Part shown: positions 1-13,013 of the stretch, piece after piece
Layout of the letters: each line of letters begins with the position of its first letter
Position numbering within the stretch: the first letter of the stretch is position 1
NCBI RefSeq assembly: GCF_001039355.2
Contig: NW_019774225.1
Span: 197,943 to 261,942 of the forward strand
Direction of reading: 5' to 3'
DNA: 64,000 nucleotides
DNA from: Lingula anatina
Lineage: Eukaryota; Brachiopoda; Lingulata; Lingulida; Lingulidae
The notes under the pieces: generated by a model
Seen by the model: the letters and a program-made list of their open reading frames with translations, nothing else
What the model was told of the DNA's origin: nothing
Databases searched by the model: none
Position numbers and translations under genes: made by a program

Positions 1-883
1 TGCGTGACGTGTGTTTGCGCTTATTGTGAGTTCTTAGTGAATCGTGATAGTTGTTAACAATAAAACATTTGAAGATGTGCTGACTCATTGGTAAAGTCGG
101 GTTTTTAAAGGTTAAAATAACATCGCCTGGTCCTAGTGCCTAGGAGGCCCTTGACTGCATCACGATCGGCATGCCTCGCCCTTGTGAGTAGAAATGCTCA
201 ACTTTAAATTTTGAATTAATATTATGCATGCCTTTAAGTCCTCCTCTTTCTTCTTCTTATCATCATCACCATTATTCTTTCACTTTTTCTTCTTGCTATT
301 ATTATTATTATTATTATTATTATAAGTATTAGTGGTAGTCGTATCGTTATACAACTGTGCCATTAGAAACTACATGTATATGTGCCATAAATTCATGTAC
401 ACTGAAAAAGTTCACGACGAACTTATTAAGGTTTATACTGTTGACTTATCCTTCACTTAACACCCTTTTTGCGCCGGTTTCCATTTCGAAAAAACTCTAA
501 TCCAGTGCTGAATAAACAGCGAATTTTACTTGAGAAGCACGTTCCACTAAAAAGATGTGCTCCTTCTTAATTGATCGGGAATGCCTTTTTTTTAGTGAGC
601 TCGTTTTCTAGGTGGCATATTCACTTCCAACAGCACCAAACCAAGCCCATTACTGTCTCTTACTTCAGCGGGTGGTCTAATTGTTTCATGCCCACATCTA
701 TTTAGTTTACTTCTGACAGTTTAAAGACGTACAGAGCTGGAATATTATTTTGCATCAATGTAACACAAAACCATCTTCATACTTAACAAGTTAGTTCGTC
801 TTCTTCGAAATATATATTTATTACATATTTTTTTCATTTAAAATTAATTTCTCCTTTTTATTCTGTTTTTCCACAATTTTTGA

Positions 884-920
<37 letters not shown>

Positions 921-1395
921 GGGGATGTATTCGGTCTTGAAAAACAACCGTTCTTGGCTGTCTTAATAATAAGCCCCTGGTGAGAATATATATGCCTCAA
1001 AACTCAACCCATAAAAACTCCGCCTAGCCAAAGTTCTTATTACATGTCCCGGAAAAACTTGGTGTTTAATGGCAAGGCTCTTTTATACAAATAAAATCGT
1101 TTTTAGCTTATCTTTGACAGCTGAAGTAAGACACACGACTATTAAGACGACTTGACTGTTTTTATCTTCGGGCGTTTTAACGTGGTAACTAGTGTTATTT
1201 GGCTTAGAGTGAAACAGGGACTTGTTTAACAGTGCGGTAGGTGGGACGAGATGATTGTGTTAACTGGGTGAGACAGCCCACTGGAAAAAAAAAAGCGCAA
1301 GTCACGTATGAGACTCATAAAATACTTTGTAAAGAAGCAGACCGACTAAAAATGATAAAATAAATCGATAAATATATGAACAGATGTAATAAGAA
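1..1395. other. intergenic, no gene seen
   Basis: No convincing coding exon on either strand. It holds an ATT microsatellite near 297-331 and a 35-base A tract at 885-919, which could be the tail of an old retroposon. The sequence after the A tract does not match any other part of the window that I could find. Confidence 0.5.
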
Positions 1396-1400
1396 GTGGT

Positions 1401-1470
1401 TTTCCGGACTGGGAATATTGAAGCCAGGTCTCCTGCGTCGCAGAGCAGGGGTACTCACCACAATGGAGCC
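1401..1470 (-). repeat. degenerate tRNA-like repeat
   Basis: Read on the minus strand this resembles a tRNA: GTGGTGAGTACCCC as a D-arm-like part, then CCTGC and GCAGG able to pair around an 8-nt loop, then GACCTGGCTTCAATATTCCC as a T-arm-like part. It resembles the tRNA-Asp-like sequence 300 bases downstream but is far more diverged, and its acceptor stem does not pair. It is probably a tRNA-derived SINE head or an old tRNA pseudogene. The short reading frame across it is incidental. Confidence 0.45.
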
Positions 1471-1770
1471 TATAATATCGTAGTAGAACTCGAGGAATAC
1501 AAGCAGCGAATTGGAAAATTTTAGATAGAATAAAACATCAACTTGAAACTTTAGGAGAGTTCTTTGTAAAACGCTGCTTGTACCCTCAACACAATCGAAT
1601 ACTGAATAATTAGATAGATTAGCTGAATTTAAATCACACAATTACGGACAACATATGCCATATCCTGAAAGAGCCATCTGTTGAACGAGCATGAGATACT
1701 TTCAGACAGAATATTAGAAAAATCAAATTTGGATATATTTTTTAAATGGGAATGAAGGAAAAAACAGTGC

Positions 1771-1838
1771 CTCCCCGACGGGATAACCCCGGTCTCCCGC
1801 GTGACAGGCGGGGATACTCACCACTATACTATCGAGGA
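1771..1838 (-). pseudogene. tRNA-Asp(GTC) copy with T-loop deletion
   Basis: The minus strand reads TCCTCGATAGTATAGTGGTG, then an anticodon arm with loop CTGTCAC (anticodon GTC) closed by CCCGC/GCGGG, and ends TCGGGGAG. The acceptor stem and the A-box-like TAGTATAGTGG are preserved and match eukaryotic tRNA-Asp almost exactly. The T arm is short: where GGGGTTCGATTCCCCG is expected it has GGGGTTATCCCG, four bases fewer, which removes the TTCGA core of the internal promoter B box. A functional gene is therefore unlikely. No CCA is encoded. Confidence 0.8.
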
Positions 1839-2465
1839 CTGGTTGAAACAACATATGAATACAACTTCGTGACAGTGAAATCTTGATAATGTCACATCCA
1901 CTATTTTATTTTTGTCACCTATAAACATGTGCTGGGTTATGACCGTCGATGCATAAAAATGTCAAATAAATGGATGATGATACTATATTGACAATTAAGT
2001 CCCGTGAAACAAATGAAGTAATAAATAAATATTAAAGACATTTGTTTTGTTCAACTCTCACTGGACAAAGACTTGCCTTACCTACCTGTATGCTTTATTC
2101 ATAATCTGGTAAAGCTTGCAAAGAGCGCAGATAATACTTATTAACAAGTGCCTGAGAAAAGAACTCAGAACAGGGGGATTCCTTACAATACAAACTTTGT
2201 GAAGTGAATTTTAGACAAGAAAATTCTATTTTGACATGACTGTTCAAATGAAAACTGCTCTCCACTGGGACTCTGTAGGTTGTTCTAAAATTGGATAAAA
2301 AACTGTAAGATTTAAGATGATGAGGGTGCCTGCTCTGTTGTAACAATAAAAATAAAGATTAAAAAACGACACAGTAGCAGAGGAAATTCTTGCAGTTGCA
2401 TGGTTAGCGTAATCACACAACTGGGCACCAAGGCTAGGCAATAGTCCATGTTTGACTAAGACTGA

Positions 2466-2580
2466 GTTCCCACAGATTTAGATCGATGCATCTGGATCGA
2501 CCTAACTCTCTGGGGGTTCACGCTAAATTGCTGTCAGCTTCTTGGAGCCAAGCGCGCACTAAAGTTAATTACTTACTTAA
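2466..2580 (+). mobile_element. palindromic MITE, partial copy
   Basis: CACAGATTTAGATCGATGCA, then a second GGATCGACCTAACTC motif, then GGTTCACGCTAAATTGCTG match one arm of the fuller copies at 3992-4186 and 5576-5787. The second arm is missing, so this is a half element. Confidence 0.55.
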
Positions 2581-2639
2581 AGAATAACGCCAGACTGAAA
2601 AAATAATGCCATCATTTTTTTCAATCTACTGGTGTAATT

Positions 2640-4520
2640 TGAGGCGTGGAAAAATCACAGTTGGGGATTCCCCGTAAAGTCATCTTGTAAACAAGATCGA
2701 ACGAAGCTACAACAGGAAGGTCTGCGGAGGTTTAAGGTAATTTTTTTCACTTTTATCATAAAATATAGCAGCGCATTTTATGGTCGATATATGAATGGTG
2801 ATGTAAAGATATGAAATGCATTGTAAATTATTACGAGCTTCTCTCATTACTGTACCAAGTGGTGAAGACATCTTAAGTTCGGTCGTCTACAAAATGGCGA
2901 TCTTGTTAGGTGTACGTTACTAAAGCGCACAACGGTAAATAACCTAGTTTACCTCTAAAGGTCGTTTCACAAAGTAGTCATAAAAGCATGAATTACTTTG
3001 AAAGGGGGAACTAAGGTAGCCTATAATATCATTTAATAGCACTAGATATAAGTACGCGTTAAATGCAGGTTGATGCATGTTAACTTTTTTAATCTTCAAA
3101 GTATAGATCTTTTATCATATACCCAGTAGGTCTGTTAATATTATGGAGACGCAATGTTTCGGATTGTTCCACGTCGTTCGATATATTAGATGGTATTTGG
3201 GTGGACAGGTCATGTTTTAAAATAAGACGTACATGCACGGACTGTATTCAAAACCAATAATAACAAATATAACCTTCAAAATAACGAAAACGAAAACCAC
3301 GGTCTTTTATTCGGACAAATATGAAAGAAAAATATCGCCATTATTTTCTTGTTCAACCTTATATAACATTTGGAAAATTTCCAATTGAATGGGGGTTTCC
3401 CTTGACGTCATCTTGTTAAAAAGACGGATTACAGCTATGAGCGCAGGTGGGTAGAACCCTCAAAAGTTTAATTCAATTTATTAAAATTATAAGACTTCGC
3501 CTTGGATTTAATGATAGAAATGTCAAATTGCAATATTTTATAGATCGTAAGGAAAATGCACGTTATTTCAATTATGACACAGCTAGTTTAGTACACATAA
3601 TGAGTAAAGGAAGTCTCTAAGTTCGATCCTCTACAAAATGGCGATCTATGCCCCATGACGTCAATAACCCTAGTTTTCCCTATAAGGTCAATGCACACAA
3701 TAGTCATTCAATGAATAAATCATTTTTATGGTGCAATTGGGAGCTACAGTACTCTGTTATTTCATCTTACCCTACATGTTAATTGCATGGTGAAACTACA
3801 GGGTGATGCATGTTTTAGCTGTTTTTGAATCTTTAAAAGAAAAGTGCATAAACATATACCCAATTTAATGGAGATGCAATTTTGTATTTTCCCACTTTCA
3901 ATTTAACATCGGTTCCCGAAGGGGAATCGTTACAGTAACGACGGATTACGAAAATTCAGTACTAAGGTATACAAGGAGGAGACTACGGTCGCATTCCCAT
4001 AGATTTTTAGATCGATCTATCCCCGTGGGGAGTCTCACTAGATTACTGTCAGATAATCCGGCTTAAATGTCCGTCCCGCCTACTACAAGCTGTAAGGGGG
4101 TACCCGCTCGGCTGACAGCTATTTAGCGTGAGCCCCCAGGGAGTTAGGTCGATCTAGTTGGATCGATCTAATCTCTTGGAATGGGGTCTAATGTAAAAAC
4201 CACACACTATACACCATGCACGTGACGTTGTCAGATGATATTTGGGTGGACGAACAATGTTTAAAAAAAATAGAATTATAGGCTACGGATTGTATTCAAA
4301 TCCAACAATAACAAAAACTCACCTTAGAAATAACGACTAGGAGCAGTTGTATTTTAGCCAAACAAAAAAGAAAGAATAATAGCGCCACAGCGTTTTTCCT
4401 TTTCGATCATATTTAAGCTCAGGAAAATTACCTGTTACATGGGGACTGCCTTTGACGATATGTAGTAAAAAAGACAAAACTGAAGTAGAAGTGCGTTGAG
4501 TCGATCAAATAATCAATTAT
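2640..4520. repeat. diverged tandem blocks upstream of the ankyrin-TIR gene
   Basis: Three stretches share ordered landmarks. (1) GGGGATTCCCCGTAAAGTCA near 2664, GGGGGTTTCCCTTGACGTCA near 3390 and GGGGACTGCCTTTGACG near 4440. (2) CTACAAAATGGCGATCT near 2889 and 3631. (3) A TGTATTCAAA..AATAACAAA segment near 3244 and 4292. They look like old tandem duplications of the 5' flanking region. Promoter function is inferred only from position. Confidence 0.5.
3992..4186 (+). mobile_element. palindromic MITE (GATCGATCTA family)
   Basis: It begins CATTCCCATAGATTTTTAGA and ends GATCGATCTAATCTCTTGGA followed by ATGGGG, so the ends are imperfect inverted repeats about 195 bases apart. The interior has CCGTCCCGCCTACTACAAGC, which recurs inverted at 5576-5787. 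It has no coding capacity. Confidence 0.7.
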
Positions 4521-4711
4521 TTAACCTTATTCAAATATATATGGTTATTTTAAAGTAGAGATTTAAAGCGTACATAATGAATTCGTATATATTTATTACA
4601 AGAAATCTAATTCAATTTATTTGACAGAATATTGTATGGTATCTAACGTGTACGTAACTCCAATTAGGCTAAAGAAACCTTATCTCTGGTGAATAGTCCC
4701 TGGTCTTCCCA

Positions 4712-7700
4712 ATGGCTGCGTCTGGCCCTGAAACAAAACCTTGGATGGAAACTATCCATGTGGCTGCAGAGTTTGGAGATATCGACACAGTGCGTCGACT
4801 GCTAGAGAGTAATATATGCGGCGTAGACGAGAGAGGGGGCATAACTCGTTATGTAAGTATGACCAACACTGAACATGAAAACAGTATTGAGAAGTCGCCA
4901 CCCACAAATTAAAATAATAGTTTCACAGTAAAATGCCACATATATCTTAAAATGTTTTAACGGGTGAATACTAACGGTTATTATATGTACTTAAACTTCA
5001 CAATATTATTAATAACTTAATGATCAACAGATCAACAGGTTTTATACATACGTAGGCCAGAGATATATGATGTTATCCATATAAAAACATGTGTATGAAG
5101 ATGTTGAGTCAATGAAAAAGTAACATCAGCAGAAAACTCAAATATCAATGCTTTTCTGACATCAGGCTACAGAAGTGAAATTTGAATTTTGTGGAACTCT
5201 GTGAGGTTTAGTCAAAACAAAACAGTGTGCATAGAATATATATATAAATAATTAAAAAGTATGTGTATCAATCAACAATCAACTGTCTTGTTGTACAAGT
5301 TTTAATATGCGAAGGCATGTAAGATTTCGCGGAACGTGACTTTTGCAGACAACGTGTTTCTGTCGAAGCTCAACCACTCTCTACAGCAGCGTCGCTTTTC
5401 CTCTGCAGTTTGACTCTATTTTCAGTGCGTTTACCCAAAACTCAAAAAACTGTTTAAAATGGCGAGTGCCATCTTTAACATGAAATTGCAACAGCCGATG
5501 AGGTTGCTCCCGGAAGTGGGCAGGCTTCGCTAAAATGTCGCACTATCCGAGGTATTTTCGCGCATATCCTACACCCCATTTCCATAGATTAGATCGACCT
5601 ACTTTAGATCGACCTAACTCCCTGAGGGTTCACGCTAAATAGCTGTCAGCCGGGCGGACACGAAAGTTAATTATCCCCTTACAGCTTGTAGTAGGCGGGA
5701 CGGACATTTAAGTCGGATTATCTGAAAGTAATCTAGTGAGACTCCCCGCAGGGATAGATCGATCTAAAATCTATGGGAATAGAGCCCTAAAGAGGTCTTG
5801 GTGCCCTATTATACTGTCCCATACTTTCTCAAATGTGCGCAATGGCGAACATCATCTTGTTTGCCTTTAGTTGTTGGTAGTCGAACATATATCAATATTT
5901 TTCAACTAAACCATTTAGCACATTTTTAATGTAACACCGTAAACATTATTTAACTTCAGGGGCGTCGGACACCTCTTCATTGCGCTGCTCAGGGTGGTCA
6001 CTGCGGCGTAGCAGCTCTCCTCATTCAGCTAGGAGCTGATCCTTGCAGTACAACCTGTGTAAGTATACATTTGTAACCATGGTACTTGGAATATACATGT
6101 GCCTCCTCGTCCTTCAGTAACTTGTGGTTTATATTATGCAGCAACTTAATAACTTAACGTAATGGTTTCATTGAAACGTGTAAATAGCGGCAGTTGGTTG
6201 TGATAAAAAATACATGAACTTTTAAATAATTTTGATTTAAGGTGTACTTTTTTTATAGTGGTTCCTTTAAATGGTGTAGTACATCTGCCTGTATGGTATG
6301 TAGCTTCAATGTAAAAATTATCCACCTTCAGTATGGGCGTACACCGCTTCATTTTGCTGCTGAGGGTGGTCACTGCGATGTAGCAGCACTACTCATTCAG
6401 CATAGAGCTGATCCCTGCAGTAAGGATATGGTAGGTATATGTGTGCTACTTGAAATATACCACACCTTTCATAGTTTGCCTGTGTCACACATACAGTAAT
6501 CAAATATTTTATATTTGTATATACAGGGTTACCACTTAATATGGAATATTATATTTTGGCGAGTAAATTTTCTACAAAAATATTTAATTTCTCTCTAACT
6601 ATTTTAAATTCAAAGCTGAGGTGTCACTCCATGTGTAGCCAGGTGTGTTACCTAATTACCACAAAACTCTCGAAACAACTGATGCATGCAGTTGCATGTT
6701 CTGTGGTCAGAAATGTGAGGGGTGGTGTTTTCAGCAATTTCTGCCCGTGTATAAAAACGCATGGGTTTGGCCAATCTTTGGAGTGTATTTAGAAAAGCAA
6801 CAAAGGGATCGCTCTGAAACTTGACAGGTACCTTAGAGAAGATATGGTTCGACAGCTATGCAACGCAGCCTGCTGTGGGATTCTTGCTTTCAGAGAAAAT
6901 GGCCAGAAACGGACAGCCATTGCCAGGCAATGCAATATTTATCAGGAACCGTTAGTAAAGTCCTCCAAAGAAATGCTACAACAGGGGCACCTACTCCAAT
7001 ACCTCGACCAGGGTGCCCGCGTATCACACCAAGAATACAGGATCGCCTTCTCCTTAGAGTGCGCCGTGATAGTCGTACAAAGACAACCAGTGTCCTCAGA
7101 AAAGAGTGGCAGAATGTCATTCAAATGCCCATTTCAAGGTCAATCGTGAACAAGAGATTACTGCAAGCCGGTTATTTCACACGAACACCAGTACTGAAAC
7201 CACTGTTAACAGCAGATCATATACAGCGACGTCTGCAATGGGCTGGGGACCACGTGCGTTTGCAGCCAAACCACTGGAATCACGTTGTTTTCGGTGATGA
7301 GGCTAGAAATGGATTTTTTAGGGTTGTTGGTCGAATCCGTGTCCACCGACGTGTACGAGAGGCATAACACAATGATTGTGTACCGCCTAGGGTGCAAGCA
7401 GGGGGTGGTAACGTCTCTGTTTGGAGAGCATTTCATGTCAGTGCCCAGAACCAGTTGGTTTTTCTAGGAGGCAGCCTCATCCAGGATTCCTACAGAGACA
7501 TTCTACAGCTAACAATGCTTCGATTGGTAAGAGTCATCTTCAGGAACAAATTTGTGTACCAAGACGACTGCGCAACCCCACATCGAGCCCACAGAATCAC
7601 TGTTTTTCTTCAAAACCAATGGGTTCAGCAACTGCCCTGGCCTGCAAACTTGCCAGATATGAACCCAATTAAAACACTTTGGGCAAAAGTAACTCACAGA

Positions 7701-10700
7701 ATTAATAGCTATGGTCATCGGCCAGTAAATAGCAATGAACTGCAACAGGCAAATATCACTGCGTGGAATGATATCCCCATCCAAACTCTAAAAAACGTGT
7801 CACAGGGTATGCCATATAGGATGAGGGCGCTGCAAGCGGCTGCTGGAGGTCATACCCGCAATTACTGACTTTTCATGATTTACTGTAGTGAGTTCTTTGA
7901 CTGTGTAACATATCACTGTCCGGAGGCTATAAATTTCTTCAATATCTTAGCTTAAAGTTAAAACTGACAACAAACTGTTGATATGGTTTTCTGGGGGTGT
8001 CCCTTTCTTTTGAATGGCATCTTATGTCAGATTTAATATCATCGACCAAAATATCTCACAACAGAAGACTGGATGTTTTTATCACTCAGTGACATACTTT
8101 TTTGATGAATCAAGCCAAATAAAACTTAATCAGCACTCAAAAGTAAAAATGATAAAAATATTCCATATTAAGTAGCAACCCTGTATACTTGATATATTTT
8201 ATTTATAGTATATGAACTGACTGTGACATGTACTTAATCTTCATTGCGATAAAATTGTCTCAAACAGTGAATTCGAAATAGTCTAAATTCAAATAACAGT
8301 CTTTTATCCTTGTAACAAAACATGATAAGTTTCAAGATAAATAAGTTTTAGGTTGGCTGTGATAATTTCGATTACTGAAAATCGTCCTAAACCCCCAAAT
8401 CCAACCAAAGAACTCATTCAAAGATAAAAAAAACTGAAATGTGCTTTCACGAGCAAAACGTTATTCAAAAAGTTCTACACATCTTTCAAATTTTCTGACG
8501 TTTATTGTTTTCATTCAATACTCTCTTTTTCGTTTGATATGGCAATCATGCACCGTGACGATGCCTATCCTTTATAGGTGAAATGAAAACAAAGTGATAT
8601 TTTAGGGCTGCGAACTATGCGAGTTCATTTAGACCATGACTGACTACGAGACTAAATGATTGAAAATTGCCAATATCTCGCAGCAGAATCACACGCATTC
8701 GTCATTGAATTTACAGATAAACGTTAGTTGTGATCACTTTTTGACGATGCACTTGTATATTATATCTACGTTTTCCTAACCTGCAGATATACACAAGCAC
8801 ATCGCCTCTTTGAGGAGCTGTTATTTGTTGATTAAAACTCTTTTAATTGCTTCACTTTACCGTACACTCCACTTTGAAATGCATCATTTGAATGGCATAG
8901 CATATACATGTATGTGTGTGTGTGTGTGTATGTATGTACGTATGTATGGTATGCCGCTTCATTGAAAACATTGTATCTTCAGATGGGACGCACACCTCTC
9001 CATGACGCTGCTAGCTGTGATGTCGCAGATTTACTCATTCAGCAAGGAGCTGATTTCCGCAGTAAGGATATGGTAAGTGTTCTTGTATGTATGCTACTTG
9101 AAATACACCTACCCCACACTTCTTTATCTGATTTTTTTTATGTGCAGTATTATTATTCGTCTACTTGTTCTTTGGCTTTCGGCAGTAATAAACTATTTCA
9201 ATTGCTATTCATTTGTGAACACTATACCGCAGTTCTGTAATATTTTCAACTTGTATAAAGCGGCAGTTGGATTTGGTCGAACAATTATCAAAAAACTGTG
9301 CCACCTGTGCCGCCTGGTTGATAATGGTCCATTGAAGAGGCATATTTTTGTACGATATGCCACTTTATTCAAAGCCTTTTGTATGTTCAGAATGGTTTTA
9401 CACCTCTTCATTACGCTGCTTTGGGTGGTCACTGCGATGTGGCAGCTCTACTCATTCAGTGCGGAGCTAATTTCCGCAGTAAGGATAAGGTAAGTGTATG
9501 TGCATGATATTTGAAATACACCCACTCCTCACGATTCGATCTGATGTCTTTCTTCAGCAATAAAATAACTTGAATTCTTTTTTTTATTTTTAAACATTAT
9601 ATAGACATGGGTATTGTAACATTTTATTAAAACTTGTACAACAAGACAGTTGATTGTGGTAGAACATACTTTCAAATTATTTTGATATATAATCTATGCG
9701 CACTGTTTTGTGATGGTTCATTGTAACAGCATAGGGATCTTTTGTATGGTTTGTCGCCTCACTGTAAACATTGTGTATCCTCAGAGTGGTTGCATACCTC
9801 TTCATTGCGCCGCTAGCCGCGGTCACTGCGCTGTAGCAGCTCTACTCATTCAGCACGGAACTGATGTCTGCAGTAAGGATAAGGTAAGTGTGTAAGTGCA
9901 TGCTGTTTGAAATACACCTACTCCTCACTACTTTATATGTTTTTTTTACATATGCAGTCTTCTTCTTTTTCTTGTTCTTTGGTTTTGGCAGTAATAAACA
10001 TTTGCTTTTTCTTTGTGAACACTATACGATAGTTCTGAAATATTTATAACCTGTATAAAGCGGCATTTGGTTGTGGTCGAACAATCATAAAATTATGTTG
10101 ATTAACTGTGCCCCCTGGTTGATAATGGTCCATTGTACATGTAAAAGAATAGGACATATGTTTTTAAAATATGTTACTTTATTCAAATCGTTGTGTGTCT
10201 TCAGGAAGGTTATACACCTCTTCATTACGCTGCTGAGGTTGGTCAGTGCGATGTTGCAGCTCTACTCATTCAGCATGAAGCTGATATTTGCAGTAAGCAT
10301 AAGGTAGGCGTATGTGTGCTACTTGAAAAATACCTCCTCCCGATTTGATCTGTTTTGTATATGCAGTCAAAAATATTTTAAATATCTTATATCTGTTTAA
10401 AATATCTAAATATTTTAATATGTGTTTAAAACGGTCCCGTCAAACATTCTAATATTTTCAAATTATTTTGATTTACTGTGCATAGTAATTTGTAATAGTT
10501 AACTGTAAAAGCATACGTATCTGTGTGTTTGGTATGTAAACATTCAGGGGTGGATCCAGAGTTATTTTCTGACAGTCTTCCAAATTATCTTTGTTGATTC
10601 ATCCTCCATTTTTGATCGTCTTCCGACAGAAGACCCAGAAGACGCCCTAAATCCGCCCCTGTTACATCGTGTTATTTCAGGGTGGCTGGACACCTCTTCA

Positions 10701-12971
10701 TTGCGCTACTTGGGATGGCCACAGCGATGTAGCAGAGCTTCTCATTCAACGCGGAGCTGATCCCTGCAGTGAGGACAAGGTACGTATATGTGTGGTTCTT
10801 GAAATATACCATATCTTCATTAGTATGCCCGTTTTTTTGTATGCACTGATTAGATATTTAAAGTTCTTTCATTCGTGAACATTATATGGAGGTTTTTTTT
10901 TTTTTTTTTTTTAAATTTTGAAATTAAGACACAATTGAGTTTGCTGATATGCAGATTCAGATTTCTTTATTCATATAGCCGTACACTTTCACAAATAAGG
11001 TACAATCATCGGACCAATACAACTAACTACATCTTTACACAAGTAAAAAAACAACACAGTAATATAAATTATTAAATATGAAGCATTATTACATATATAA
11101 ATTACGAATAACAGACGGCGACGAGTCTGTCTCTCACACACTTTGAAACATCTGCCCTGTCTGTTGAATCATACAAAGTGATGGCGTATTGAACGGATGC
11201 CAATGATGTAAACAATATGTTTTTTTTTTTAATTTTATAGACATTTTAATTATAAAATTATAAAAACTATCACAATATTTATTAAATAAATGTTTAATAT
11301 TAAGAAAAGCACCAAATAATATGTGTTGTAATATATTGAGTTATTTAATTGAGCAGCAGACGAAATCTAACATCAATATGCACCCGAAACCTTAGAGTGT
11401 TTATAATAAAATTCTTTTGACTGCATTATTTAACAAAAACAATACATATCATGTTTGTCAGTTTACTGTCAGAAGACGTCTGCACAATCGCCATCATTTT
11501 AGCAGGGTTTCTCTTAGGAGAACAATGATCAAGTCAATGTTGAGACCCCTGTTTGTTTGTTTCTCATCAACATAACCCAAAAAGTTATGGATGAATTTCG
11601 ATGGAATTTCCAGGGTAGGTCAGACATGGATTAACTTAGAAGTGTTTAGTTTTTGGTGGTCAATAATCAATCAACAATTAATAATCAAAAATAAAAAAAC
11701 AGAAAATTATGGACCGATTATGATGAAATTTTCAGGAACTGTCAGAAGTGGGCCAAGGAACAGATGATTTTTGGTGGTTGTCCGGATCAATAATCAATCA
11801 ATAATCAATAATAAAACATAAAAAACTCAATCATTATAGAATGAAATTTTAGGGGTGAAATGGCATTGGGTGGAGACTTTTGGCGGAGGTCTGCGCTCTC
11901 AGAGTGCTTTTCTAGTTTGTAATGGTTCGTTTAAATGGCATTGTAGGTATATCTGTCTGTATGGTATGTCGCTTTATTGAAAGCACGGTGTACATGTATC
12001 TTCAGGGTGGTTGGACACCTCTTCATTGCGCCGCTAGCCGCGGTCACTGCGCTGTAGCAGCTCTACTCATTCAGCACGGAGCTGATGTCTGCAGTAAGGA
12101 TAAGGTAAGTGTATGTGCATGATATTTCAAATAGACCTCCTCCTCACGATTTGATCTGTTGCCTTTTTTCAGCAATGAAATATTTTGAATGCTTTTTATT
12201 TGTGTTCATTATATATGCGTGGTTACTGTAATATTTTTATTGAAACGTGTATAAAACAACAGTTGACTGTGGTCGAACATGCTTTCTAATTACTTTGATA
12301 TGTACTTTGCACCCTGTTTTATATTGGTTAATGATCATAACTTATGGCATCTGTTTGTAAGGTACGTAAACATTTCAGGGTGGCTGGACACCTCTTCATT
12401 GCGCTGCTTGGGATGGTCACAGCGATGTTGCAGATCTTCTCATTCAGCACGGAGCTGATCCCTGCAGTAAGGAAGATGTAGGTATATATGTGTGGTACAT
12501 TCCACACATTCTTAATAGTTTATTCACAGTCAACATATAAGTATCATCTCTACACCATCATCTTTACCTGCAGTAATGTACTGGTGTGTCATCTCTATGC
12601 GACGGTGTTGTTCGTGGAAGAAAACAGTTTCAATTGATTTAATTATCTTTGGGTACACCCCGTATAATAATGGCTCCATTCGGTGGCACAATATACCTAT
12701 GTGTGCATGTGCGTGTGTGTGTGTGTGTGCGTGTCATGTTGCTTCAAAGAAAACATTTTATACCTTCAGAATGATCGCACACCTCTTCATCATGCCGCTA
12801 GTGGCGGTCACTGCGCTGTAGCAGCTTTACTCATTCAGCACGGAGCTGATGTCTGCAGTAAGGATAAGGTAAGTATATGTGCATGATATTTGAAATACAC
12901 CTACTCCTCACGATTTGATCTGTTGTATTTTTCAGCAATGGAATATTTCAAATGCTCTTTTATTTGTGGCC

Positions 12972-13013
<42 letters not shown>

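Noticed and set aside
6890-7784. Several overlapping frames on both strands inside the Tc1-like element
   Set aside because: Only the plus-strand frame with DDE motifs matches a known family; the rest are shadows.
9077-9493. 138-residue frame overlapping ankyrin exon 5
   Set aside because: It reads the ankyrin exon in the wrong frame (LFITLLWVV) and crosses a clear intron.
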